Positions 55,284 to 62,819 of a stretch of 64,000 bases of DNA are shown here, piece by piece. Under the pieces are notes generated by a model. That model worked only from the letters and a program-made list of their open reading frames with translations. It searched no databases and was not told the origin of the DNA. The stretch's first letter is position 1, and each line of letters starts with the position of its first letter. Source of the stretch: Paenalcaligenes hominis (lineage in GTDB: Bacteria > Pseudomonadota > Gammaproteobacteria > Burkholderiales > Burkholderiaceae_B); assembly GCF_011927625.1 (NCBI RefSeq), contig NZ_JAATIZ010000002.1, positions 124,001 through 188,000 on the forward strand, in the 5' to 3' direction. A program made the position numbers and the translations under genes.

Positions 55284-56216
55284 ATGTATATGCGTTTATC
55301 TGCTTTTTCCCGATTTCTTACTTTGGCTATTTTATTAACTACTGGGGCTCTTTCTGCTGCACTAGCTCAAGAAACAGTAACCATTGAACATGCCCAAGGC
55401 ACAACGCAGGTACAAAAAAACCCAAAAACCGTTGCGGTACTCGACTGGTCAACCTTAGACACCATGGCTGCTTTAGGCGTACAAGCACAGGGAATTCCAA
55501 GCTCAGCATTGGTTCCTCCTATGTTAAAAGAATACGCGAACAATCGTTTTGCTAAAGTCGGCACACTGTTTGAGCCCGACTTTGAAGCCTTAAAAAACCT
55601 CAAGCCCGATCTAATTATTCTAGGTCGTCGCGGAGCCGGCACTTACGAGGAAGTAACCCAATACGGGCCTACCTTAGACCTGACCCCTAACCCTAGTGAC
55701 ATGTTAGGTAGTGTCATACGTAACACCGAAATTCTTGGGGAAATTTTCGACCGTCAAGAACAAGCCACTGCTCTAAGCACTCAATTAAAAACCTCGGTTG
55801 AGGCGTTGCAGCAGCAAAGCAAAGATCAAGGCACAGGCATCACGTTGCTGACATCTGGTGGCAAAATGAGTGCTTTTGGTATTGGGACTCGTTTCGGCAT
55901 GATCCATGATGTGTTTGGTGTAACACCCGCCGTTTCTGATTTAAAAGTAGGTCGTCATGGTCAGTCTGTATCTTATGAATTTTTACTAGAGGCCAATCCC
56001 GACTGGATCTTTGTGATGGACCGGGATGCAGCGATTAACCGCGAAGGGGTTGCCGCTAAACAAATGATGGACAACGAGCTAATCAAAGCCACAAACGCTG
56101 GCTCTAAAGATCAAATTGTCTATTTAGAACCCATTAGTTGGTATTTGCTTGATAACAGCGGTATACGTGTTATGCAAAACAGTGTAGATCATCTATTGAG
56201 CATTTTTGCCAAATAA
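55284..56216 (+). CDS. Ferric-siderophore periplasmic binding protein (FatB/CeuE-like)
   Basis: This 310-residue protein has a signal peptide (about 1-28, cleavage near ALAQ) with no lipobox cysteine, so it should be soluble in the periplasm. It belongs to the helical-backbone class III binding proteins; VAVLDWSTLDTMAALGVQ, PDLIILGRRGAGTYEEV and EANPDWIFVMDRDAA are typical. His225 (GRHGQSVSYEFL) and Tyr287 (EPISWYLLD) match in position and spacing the His227 and Tyr288 that complete iron coordination in Campylobacter CeuE, so a tetradentate catecholate is a plausible ligand. GAGG precedes the ATG. First gene of a four-gene importer operon. Confidence 0.87.
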   Translation: MYMRLSAFSRFLTLAILLTTGALSAALAQETVTIEHAQGTTQVQKNPKTVAVLDWSTLDTMAALGVQAQGIPSSALVPPMLKEYANNRFAKVGTLFEPDFEALKNLKPDLIILGRRGAGTYEEVTQYGPTLDLTPNPSDMLGSVIRNTEILGEIFDRQEQATALSTQLKTSVEALQQQSKDQGTGITLLTSGGKMSAFGIGTRFGMIHDVFGVTPAVSDLKVGRHGQSVSYEFLLEANPDWIFVMDRDAAINREGVAAKQMMDNELIKATNAGSKDQIVYLEPISWYLLDNSGIRVMQNSVDHLLSIFAK

Positions 56217-57215
56217 ATGCCTGCTCTCGCTCCTGCCCCTTCTCAGCCCCGCCTTTTTTGGTGGGGTCTGGGCTTAATTGCACTTATTATTACTCTGGCT
56301 ATTACTAGTTTAAATGTAGGCGCAAGCAGCATGAAATTGCTGCACCTGTTTACGCAGCCCGATGACAGAGTGACACAGTTATTGTTTGTTAGCCGATGGC
56401 CTCGTACTTTGGCTTTGATTTTAAGCGGAGCCGCTTTAGCGGTGTCTGGCTTGATATTGCAAATGCTAGCACGTAACCGTTTAGTAGACACCTCGTTGGT
56501 AGGGACCACAGAGGCAGCTACCTTAGGCCTAGTGGTGTGCAGCATTATCGCTCCTGGCATGGCCTTATGGCTAAAATTTAGCATCACCACCGTGTTTGCT
56601 CTGCTAGGAACAACGCTGTTTTTAAGCATCTTGCAACGCATCCCCTTGCGTTCTGCCCTGATCGTGCCTCTAGTGGGCTTAGTCTTAGCTGGTGTACTGT
56701 ATGCAGCTAGCAGTTTACTGGCCCATCAGTTTGAGCTTAGCCAAGCGTTGCGTAATTGGAGTAGCGGCGATTTCTCTACTATTTTACGTGGGCGTTACGA
56801 GCTGCTCTGGGCAGCTGCGGCAATGACGTTTTTAGCTATGGTATTGGCCGATAGATTCACCGTTATTGGAATGGGCCAAGACTTTGCCGCCAATGTGGGT
56901 GTGAATTATGGGCGGCTCATGGCCCTAGGTGTACTGCTAATCTCTATGGTGAGTGCCAGCGTTGTGATTACTGCTGGTATTTTGCCTTTTATTGGCCTTA
57001 TTGTGCCCAATAGTGTGCGCTTAATCACCGGCGATAATTTAAGACGTGCTATTCCACTCGTAGCCGGTTCAGGTTCAGCCTTAATGCTAGGGGCAGACTT
57101 AGTTGGCCGATTGCTTATCCATCCCTATGAGGTCCCTTCCGCTACGCTACTTTCTATTGTAGGCAGTGCTGTTTTTTTAATTATTTTATTAAGAGGGCAT
57201 AAACAATGGGCTTAA
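56217..57215 (+). CDS. Iron-siderophore ABC permease 1 (FatD-like, FecCD family)
   Basis: This 332-residue permease has about nine or ten transmembrane segments. The SRWPRTLALILSGAALAVSGLILQMLARNRL region and the ATPase-coupling block AANVGVNYGRLMALGVLLISMVSA are FecCD hallmarks, here read in shorter pieces. FIGLIVPNSVRLITGDN is the conserved late loop. The ATG follows the binding-protein stop directly, and the end overlaps permease 2 by ten bases. Confidence 0.9.
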   Translation: MPALAPAPSQPRLFWWGLGLIALIITLAITSLNVGASSMKLLHLFTQPDDRVTQLLFVSRWPRTLALILSGAALAVSGLILQMLARNRLVDTSLVGTTEAATLGLVVCSIIAPGMALWLKFSITTVFALLGTTLFLSILQRIPLRSALIVPLVGLVLAGVLYAASSLLAHQFELSQALRNWSSGDFSTILRGRYELLWAAAAMTFLAMVLADRFTVIGMGQDFAANVGVNYGRLMALGVLLISMVSASVVITAGILPFIGLIVPNSVRLITGDNLRRAIPLVAGSGSALMLGADLVGRLLIHPYEVPSATLLSIVGSAVFLIILLRGHKQWA

Positions 57216-58165
57216 CTCGACGAGGCCAAGTCCTTTTTAGTATGACCCTTTTATTTGCATTGCTCAGCATAGTCAGTTTTATGACGATCAATGTGCAAAC
57301 CGATTGGGAGTTTATTTTACAGCACCGAGGCAAACGTCTTTTAGCCATGCTCCTAGTGGCTATCGCCATGGGCTTAGCTACCATTGCTTTTCAAACCATT
57401 ACCCATAGTCGGATTTTAACCCCCTCGTTAATGGGTTTTGATGTGCTATATATGTTGGTGCATTCCGTGGGATTAACATTATGGGGCGCTAAAAGCGGCT
57501 TAGATGGCGCGCCAGAGCTACGATTCCTACTAGAAGTGGTGACCATGGTGGCTATAGCGCTCATCCTATTTCAGCTACTTTTTAACCGATCTATACGCGG
57601 CTTACATGTGCTGATACTGCTGGGTTTAGTCGGGGGTATTTTTTTCCGCGAACTAGCAGAGCTGGCTCTGCGTATTACAGATCCGACTGAGTTTTCCATT
57701 CAATCAGCCAACAGTCTAGCCAGCTTCAATCGCATTAATTTGTCACTGTTATGGTTAGGATTTGGTGGTGTAATCCTCTGTGCTGCGGTGCTGGTTATAT
57801 TACGACGCTCATTGGATATTTTAAGCCTAGGCCGAGATGTAGCTATCAATTTGGGGGTGCCTTATAACAAAATAGTCACCCTGGTTATGGCTGCTATTTG
57901 CATATTGATTTCTATTAGTACCGCTTTGGTCGGTCCCATGCTTTTCTTTGGGCTGGTCGTAGCTAATTTGGCTTACTGGCTAACAGGCACACATCTGCAC
58001 CGCTGGACATTTCCTACTAGCATACTGGCAGGCATCATCTGTTTGGTTGGGGGCCAAGTTATATTTGAGCAAGTCTTGCACTCTAGTCTACCTTTAGCGA
58101 TGACAATTGAATTAGTCGGGGGAGTCTTATTTATTATGTTGTTATTACGTGGAATTAAGCAGTGA
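57206..58165 (+). CDS. Iron-siderophore ABC permease 2 (FatC-like, FecCD family)
   Basis: This 319-residue permease has the same fold as its neighbour, with HRGKRLLAMLLVAIAMGLATIAFQT near the N-terminus (motif RGKRLLAMLLVA) and the coupling segment GRDVAINLGVPYNKIVTLV. It probably forms a heterodimer with permease 1 across the inner membrane. The start overlaps permease 1 by ten bases and the stop overlaps the ATPase start by four (GTGA). Confidence 0.9.
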   Translation: MGLTRRGQVLFSMTLLFALLSIVSFMTINVQTDWEFILQHRGKRLLAMLLVAIAMGLATIAFQTITHSRILTPSLMGFDVLYMLVHSVGLTLWGAKSGLDGAPELRFLLEVVTMVAIALILFQLLFNRSIRGLHVLILLGLVGGIFFRELAELALRITDPTEFSIQSANSLASFNRINLSLLWLGFGGVILCAAVLVILRRSLDILSLGRDVAINLGVPYNKIVTLVMAAICILISISTALVGPMLFFGLVVANLAYWLTGTHLHRWTFPTSILAGIICLVGGQVIFEQVLHSSLPLAMTIELVGGVLFIMLLLRGIKQ

Positions 58166-58920
58166 TTAGTACACAAAACCTCAGCAAAAAATACCATGAC
58201 ACACTCGTTGTGGATCAGGTGAGTGTCCAGATCAGCCAAGGGGGGATCACAGCCATTATTGGCCCAAATGGGGCAGGTAAATCTACGCTGTTATCCATGA
58301 TCAGCCGTTTAACTCCCATGAGCACTGGTAGCGTGGCAATCGATGGTCTTGATATTAAGCACACCCCTAGTGTCGAACTTGCCAAACGTCTCTCCATATT
58401 GCGTCAGCATAATGAATCCACACTCAGGCTCACCGTACGAGACCTCGTCGCTTTTGGTCGCTTCCCCCACTCTGGAGGTCGCCTCACGGCCATAGATCAA
58501 GAGCATATCGATGAAGCTATTCATTACCTTGATTTGGAACCCTACCAGCATCGCCATTTGGATGAGCTATCGGGTGGGCAACGTCAGCGTGCCTATGTAG
58601 CGATGGTGATGTGCCAAGACACAGACTATGTGTTGTTAGATGAACCGTTAAACAATATCGATATACACCATGCGGTTGGCATGATGCAATTATTACGCCG
58701 TGCGGCCGATGAAAAAGGCAAAACTGTCGTTGTTGTCTTGCATGATATTAACTTTGCTTCGTGTTATGCAGACCATATTATTGCTATGCGTCGTGGTCAA
58801 TTAGCGTTTCAAGGCACTGCGGAGCAAATTATTACTAGCCAAGTGCTTACTGAGCTCTATGAAATCCCTATGCAAGTACATGAATTAAATGGTCAGCGTA
58901 TTTGTGTTTATTTCCGCTAG
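58162..58920 (+). CDS. Iron-siderophore ABC transporter ATP-binding protein (FatE-like)
   Basis: This 252-residue ATPase has Walker A GPNGAGKSTLLSMI, the signature LSGGQRQRAYVAMVM and Walker B YVLLDEPLNNIDI, with the H-loop in VVVLHDINFA. The start is GTG at 58162, overlapping the permease stop by four bases. It completes a binding protein-permease-permease-ATPase set. No TonB-dependent receptor or siderophore biosynthesis gene is seen in the window, so the outer-membrane step must be encoded elsewhere. The stop codon is followed at once by transposon-derived sequence. Confidence 0.92.
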   Translation: MISTQNLSKKYHDTLVVDQVSVQISQGGITAIIGPNGAGKSTLLSMISRLTPMSTGSVAIDGLDIKHTPSVELAKRLSILRQHNESTLRLTVRDLVAFGRFPHSGGRLTAIDQEHIDEAIHYLDLEPYQHRHLDELSGGQRQRAYVAMVMCQDTDYVLLDEPLNNIDIHHAVGMMQLLRRAADEKGKTVVVVLHDINFASCYADHIIAMRRGQLAFQGTAEQIITSQVLTELYEIPMQVHELNGQRICVYFR

Positions 58921-58984
58921 TTTTCGTGCTTATCAGATTGCGCGGAACAGCCCGCCGCTCAGTACGTGGACCACAATTTCGAGG

Positions 58985-59018
58985 AAAACGCTGATCTCGT
59001 TGGCGCGATCAGCGTTTT
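58985..59018. terminator. Terminator of the siderophore operon, inside the TnpB relic
   Basis: A perfect 12-bp stem AAAACGCTGATC / GATCAGCGTTTT with a 10-base loop ends in TTTT on both strands. It is the first terminator-like structure after the importer operon. Confidence 0.75.
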
Positions 59019-59094
59019 AGGGTCGGGACACGCCCCGTTCGGCTGTGAAGTGAGCAGTGCAGTCATGCCGCCAGCAAGAACTCATCGAAGCGAT

Positions 59095-59121
59095 TCAGGG
59101 GTGGCTCAATACCGCCCCTGA
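59095..59121. repeat. Hairpin at the end of the TnpB relic
   Basis: TCAGGGGTGG and CCGCCCCTGA pair over ten bases with one G-T pair and a 7-base loop. It ends at the relic stop codon, about 40 bases from the pyrC stop, where IS200/IS605 right-end hairpins would be expected. Confidence 0.5.
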
Positions 59122-59160
59122 GCGCCATAAGAATCCTTGCACTTTAGGGAGAGAAGGGTG

Positions 59161-60225
59161 TTAAGCACCTGTTACGAAGCGCCAAGCCAACTGTTCTCCT
59201 GCCGCTAAAGGCACTAGCTCTCCGGCTTTTACATCCAACACCTGTGGGATAGTGTTTTGAACTCGTTCCAACGTAACGTAATCGTTATTGACGGGCAAGT
59301 TATAAAAAGCAGGCCCATTTAAACTGGCAAACGCCTCAAAACGATCTAGCTTTCCAACCGAGTCAAAAGCTTGGGCATATAGCTCAAGCGCATGTAAGGC
59401 AGAATAACAGCCAGCACAGCCACAATCCATTTCTTTGCGTCCCTTAACATGCGGTGCACTATCTGTACCTAAGAAAAAACGATTACTGTCGCTAGTAGCA
59501 GCGGCTAAAAGAGCCTGGCGGTGCTTCTCACGCTTTAATACAGGTAAACAGTACCAATGCGGGCGCAGCCCACCGCTAAAAAGTGCATTGCGATTATACA
59601 GTAAATGCTGAGGCGTAATGGTTGCTGCTATAGGGCCTTCAGCTGTAGCCACATAGTCTGCTCCCTCTTTGGTAGTGATATGCTCAAACACCACCTTGAG
59701 CTCAGGAAAGCGTTGACGCAGCGGCAACATCACCCGATCAATAAACACCGCCTCTCGATCAAAAACATCAATTGCAGGATCTGTTACTTCGCCATGTACC
59801 AATAGCGGCATTTGATGCGCTTGTAAGGCCTCAAGCACTGCACCACAGTGTTTAAGCAAATCCGTAACGCCGGCATCAGAATTCGTTGTGGCCCCCGCTG
59901 GATACAGTTTTACGGCATGCACCACACCTGATGCCTTGGCTTTAGCTATTTCAGCAGCAGGCGTATTATCCGTTAAATACAACGTCATTAAAGGCGTAAA
60001 TGCGGGGGCTTCAGGTGTAGCCTGCAACGCGGCTTCTATACGTGACTTATAAGCAAGCGCTTGTTCAGTGGTGATAATCGGAGGGGTTAAATTCGGCATG
60101 ACAATAGCACGCGCAAACTGTTGAGCCGTATGCGCTACTACCGACTCCAACATATCGCCATCGCGTAAATGCACGTGCCAGTCATCGGGGCGTCGAAAAC
60201 GTAATTGCTGTGGAGTTGCCGTCAT
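59161..60225 (-). CDS. pyrC: Dihydroorotase (class II, PyrC)
   Basis: This 354-residue zinc enzyme cyclises carbamoyl-aspartate to dihydroorotate in pyrimidine synthesis. It has the first metal pair in DWHVHLRDG, the carboxylated-lysine strand VHAVKLYPAGATTNS, HGEVT, and the FFLGTDSAPHVKGRKE catalytic Asp block. Length fits E. coli PyrC (348). The frame opens at TTG 60231, but the ATG at 60225 has AGGA six bases upstream. Its stop lies right at the edge of the transposon relic. Confidence 0.96.
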   Translation of the reverse strand: MTATPQQLRFRRPDDWHVHLRDGDMLESVVAHTAQQFARAIVMPNLTPPIITTEQALAYKSRIEAALQATPEAPAFTPLMTLYLTDNTPAAEIAKAKASGVVHAVKLYPAGATTNSDAGVTDLLKHCGAVLEALQAHQMPLLVHGEVTDPAIDVFDREAVFIDRVMLPLRQRFPELKVVFEHITTKEGADYVATAEGPIAATITPQHLLYNRNALFSGGLRPHWYCLPVLKREKHRQALLAAATSDSNRFFLGTDSAPHVKGRKEMDCGCAGCYSALHALELYAQAFDSVGKLDRFEAFASLNGPAFYNLPVNNDYVTLERVQNTIPQVLDVKAGELVPLAAGEQLAWRFVTGA

Positions 60226-60240
60226 AATCAATCCTATTGG

Positions 60241-61443
60241 TTATTCATTTGCAGCGCTTTGTGCCAGAAAGCGTTGTGCTATGCGTATAAACATCGCCGC
60301 CCCTTGGCTTAGCACTGCATCATTAAAGTCAAAAGTAGCATTATGCAATACCCGCCCTTGGTCTGCACCCCCCTGCCCTAATCTGAAATATGCGCCTGGG
60401 CATTGCTCAAGCATAAAAGAAAAGTCTTCTGCCCCCATTGAGGGTGTTAAGTTGTCTTCTACACACTCTGAACCAAATAGCTCGTGCGCTACCGTAGCCA
60501 CTAAATGTGCATGCACTGGCGTATTAATAGTGGCTGGGAATAACTCGTTGTACTCAAGCTCAATACTCATCGCAAAAGTCTGAGCCATGCCCTGACAAAT
60601 CTCGTCCATGCGCTGGCGAATCTGTTGTTGGATGACCTTAGAAAAACTTCGCACCGTGCCGCAAAGCTGCACTTGGTTTGGAATTACACTAAATGCACTT
60701 AAATTCCCGGCTTGCATTGCAGATACCGTAACAACGCCGGCTTCAAAGGGATGCACATTACGGGCAACAATGCTTTGTAACGCCGTAATTAAATGAGCTG
60801 CGGTCACGATGGGGTCTTTGGATAAGTAAGGGTGTGCTCCGTGCCCCCCATGACCCGTGATCGTCACAGTGAACGTATCAGCCGCAGCCATCATTGGTCC
60901 GGCATTAATACCAATATGGCCGGGGGGCAAGCTCGGCCAATTGTGTAAAGCAAATACGGCATCACAAGGAAAACGGGTAAACAGGCCATCGTTAATCATA
61001 GCTTGCGCCCCACCTAGGCCTTCTTCGGCAGGCTGAAAAATAAAATGAATTGTGCCGGTAAAATCGCGATGTTGCGCTAAGTAAGCTGCCGCCATTAACA
61101 AAATAGCCGTATGACCGTCGTGACCACACGCATGCATTTGTCCAGCAATGGTGGACTGATAAGGCAACTGCGTTTTTTCTTGGATAGGCAGCGCATCCAT
61201 ATCAGCACGTAATCCTATGCGTCGAGCTTCTGGTTGTTTTCCTTTAAGCACAGCTACGATGCCTGTGCCGCCAATGCCTTCATGCACCTCTAGCCCCCAT
61301 TGTTTTAAATAGGTAACCACCAAAGCGGCGGTACGGTGCTCCTCAAAACCAAGCTCGGGGTTTGCATGAATCTGCTGCCGTACTTGAGCAATAAAGGGCT
61401 GAAGGCTATCAAGTTCTGTCAATAGAGGTTTTTGTGGCGTCAT
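60241..61443 (-). CDS. M20 family amidohydrolase (hippurate hydrolase/aminoacylase-like), copy 2
   Basis: This 400-residue protein is a close paralogue of the enzyme at 23061-24272, with HACGHDGHT for metal binding, EEGLGGAQAMI and the later GAEDFSFMLEQ. Differences lie mainly in the dimerisation domain (about 185-300). The expected activity is hydrolysis of an N-acyl amino acid or similar amide in the cytoplasm; the substrate is unknown. It lies 15 bases upstream of pyrC on the same strand, so the two may share a transcript. The ATG has a weak TAAG nearby. Confidence 0.88.
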   Translation of the reverse strand: MTPQKPLLTELDSLQPFIAQVRQQIHANPELGFEEHRTAALVVTYLKQWGLEVHEGIGGTGIVAVLKGKQPEARRIGLRADMDALPIQEKTQLPYQSTIAGQMHACGHDGHTAILLMAAAYLAQHRDFTGTIHFIFQPAEEGLGGAQAMINDGLFTRFPCDAVFALHNWPSLPPGHIGINAGPMMAAADTFTVTITGHGGHGAHPYLSKDPIVTAAHLITALQSIVARNVHPFEAGVVTVSAMQAGNLSAFSVIPNQVQLCGTVRSFSKVIQQQIRQRMDEICQGMAQTFAMSIELEYNELFPATINTPVHAHLVATVAHELFGSECVEDNLTPSMGAEDFSFMLEQCPGAYFRLGQGGADQGRVLHNATFDFNDAVLSQGAAMFIRIAQRFLAQSAANE

Positions 61444-61574
61444 TCTTACATTTATAGGGCTAAGATAAAGAAATGCTGTGCTTAGATAGGCTAAACATTC
61501 ATAGCATGATATGTTTTAGTGAGGCTGGCAACTGCCCTTACTAACCTGTGCGACTTATTCAAGAGGAGCAAACC

Positions 61575-61880
61575 ATGGCTAAAGCCACTAAAACCACTGC
61601 AGCAAAGAAAACCAATGCAACCAAAACCGCTAACGCGGCTGGTACTGGTTTCATGAAACCCATGACCCCTAGCGCAGAACTGGCTGAAATTGTGGGGAAG
61701 AAACCGCTACCACGCACTGAAGTAACAAAAAAAATGTGGGAATACATTAAAAAGCATGATTTGCAGGCACCAGAAAATCGCCGTAATATCAATGCTGATG
61801 CCAAGCTCAAGCCTATTTTTGGCAAAGAGCAAATCAGTATGTTTGAACTCAGCAAGTGCTTGAATGCTCACCTGAGCTAA
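61575..61880 (+). CDS. SWIB/MDM2-domain protein
   Basis: This 101-residue protein has an N-terminal tail rich in Lys, Ala and Thr (AKATKTTAAKKTNATKTANA), like a histone H1 tail, followed by a SWIB domain (about 27-101) with LPRTEVTKKMWEYIKKHDLQ, PENRRNINAD and the closing MFELSKCLNAHL. The frame is open to 61548, but the ATG at 61575 has AAGAGGAG seven bases upstream. SWIB domains are best known from eukaryotic chromatin remodelling proteins and chlamydial topoisomerase; bacterial stand-alone copies are probably DNA-associated. A terminator follows at once. Confidence 0.88.
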   Translation: MAKATKTTAAKKTNATKTANAAGTGFMKPMTPSAELAEIVGKKPLPRTEVTKKMWEYIKKHDLQAPENRRNINADAKLKPIFGKEQISMFELSKCLNAHLS

Positions 61881-61903
61881 TCGCTATTGTGCTTGCCCCA
61901 CTC

Positions 61904-61930
61904 AGCGACTGCCCGTGCAGTCGCTTTTTT
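61904..61930 (+). terminator. Terminator after the SWIB gene
   Basis: A perfect 9-bp stem AGCGACTGC / GCAGTCGCT with loop CCGT runs directly into six T. It lies 23 bases past the SWIB stop and 18 bases before the hydrolase ATG. Confidence 0.92.
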
Positions 61931-61948
61931 GATAAAGCGGTAGATGCA

Positions 61949-62746
61949 ATGACAAATCGAAAAACCATTGATCTCTATTGGAATGGTAAAGACAAAACCC
62001 TTGAATACCAGTGGGTAGGTGTTGAAGACCCGACTGCTCCGATCATGGTGTTTTTGCACGAAGGTCTCGGCTCGCTGACGCACTGGCAACACTGGCCAGA
62101 TCAGCTCTGTCAGCACTTGGGTTACAGAGGCTTAGTGTATTCCCGTTATGCCTATGGACACAGCTCTGCCCGCCCTGCTGACGAAATCTGGCAAGGTGAC
62201 TATCTACATATTGAAGCCCAGCAAGCTTTGCCCGCATTATTGACCGCACTCAATGTGCAGGAGCCCGTCACGTTATTTGGTCATAGCGATGGGGCAACCA
62301 TTGCCTTGCTGTACGCGGCTATGCCCAATAATCAAGCCCAACAAATCATCATCCTCGCACCCCACGTCTATGTGGAACGGATGACGGTAGATGGCGTGCA
62401 ACAAGCCATTAGCTGGTATGAGACAGGCGATTTAAAAACGCGCTTAAAACGCTATCACGCTGACCCTGACTCAGCATTTTGGGGTTGGGCCAGTGTGTGG
62501 GGTAGTGAGTACTACCTAGAACACTGGAATATAGAGCAGGATATTGCCTCTATACAATGCCCCGTGCTGGCTATTCAGGGGACGGATGACGAATACGCGT
62601 CGTTAAATCAGCTCTATGATATTAAAAAACAGGTTCCACACACCGAGCTGTGCGTCTTAGAGCTATGCAGGCACTCGCCTCATATTGAGATGCCAGAACG
62701 AGTGATCGAGGCCGTCTCAAAGTTTTTAGAAAAATCCAACGCTTAG
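61949..62746 (+). CDS. Alpha/beta-fold hydrolase
   Basis: This 265-residue enzyme has the alpha/beta-hydrolase layout: oxyanion region VFLHEGLGSLTHW, nucleophile elbow FGHSDGAT (GxSxG), acid in IQGTDDEYAS and catalytic His in CRHSPHIEMPE. There is no signal peptide. The frame is open back to 61856 through the SWIB terminator, so the ATG at 61949 is chosen, although its Shine-Dalgarno is poor. Because a strong terminator lies just upstream, it needs its own promoter or readthrough. The substrate is unknown; the family includes esterases, C-C hydrolases and haloperoxidase-like proteins. Confidence 0.82.
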   Translation: MTNRKTIDLYWNGKDKTLEYQWVGVEDPTAPIMVFLHEGLGSLTHWQHWPDQLCQHLGYRGLVYSRYAYGHSSARPADEIWQGDYLHIEAQQALPALLTALNVQEPVTLFGHSDGATIALLYAAMPNNQAQQIIILAPHVYVERMTVDGVQQAISWYETGDLKTRLKRYHADPDSAFWGWASVWGSEYYLEHWNIEQDIASIQCPVLAIQGTDDEYASLNQLYDIKKQVPHTELCVLELCRHSPHIEMPERVIEAVSKFLEKSNA

Positions 62747-62756
62747 TGAATATACA

Positions 62757-62786
62757 GCCCTAAGAGCAACGCGTTGTTCTTAGGGC
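62757..62786. terminator. Hairpin between converging hydrolase and tsaC genes
   Basis: GCCCTAAGAGCAAC and GTTGTTCTTAGGGC pair at 13 of 14 positions around a 2-base centre. No long T-run follows, but its position between two converging stops suggests a bidirectional terminator. Confidence 0.6.
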
Positions 62787-62819
62787 AAAGCTACACTGAA
62801 TGGTATTCCAAGCTGATAC

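Larger units (their letters stand above)
58921..59121 (+). pseudogene. Relic of a TnpB/OrfB-like gene (IS200/IS605 group), C-terminal end only
   Basis: The plus-strand frame right after the importer stop reads, in pieces, YVDHNFEENADLVGAISVL, GSGHAPFGCEV and SSAVMPPARTHRSDSGVAQ before a TGA at 59119. This fits the end of TnpB proteins, where a zinc-ribbon CVxCGFxxNADxxGAINVL is followed by AGHAxxACE. Here the ribbon cysteines have become Tyr and His, so the gene is decayed and lacks its start and RuvC core. Sequence after the stop (CTTTAGGGAGAGAAG) resembles the right end of such elements. Recognition is by eye and needs a search. Confidence 0.62.

Noticed and set aside
61856-61948. N-terminal extension of the alpha/beta hydrolase by 31 codons
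   Set aside because: It would read through the SWIB stop region and a strong terminator; the ATG at 61949 starts the conserved part.
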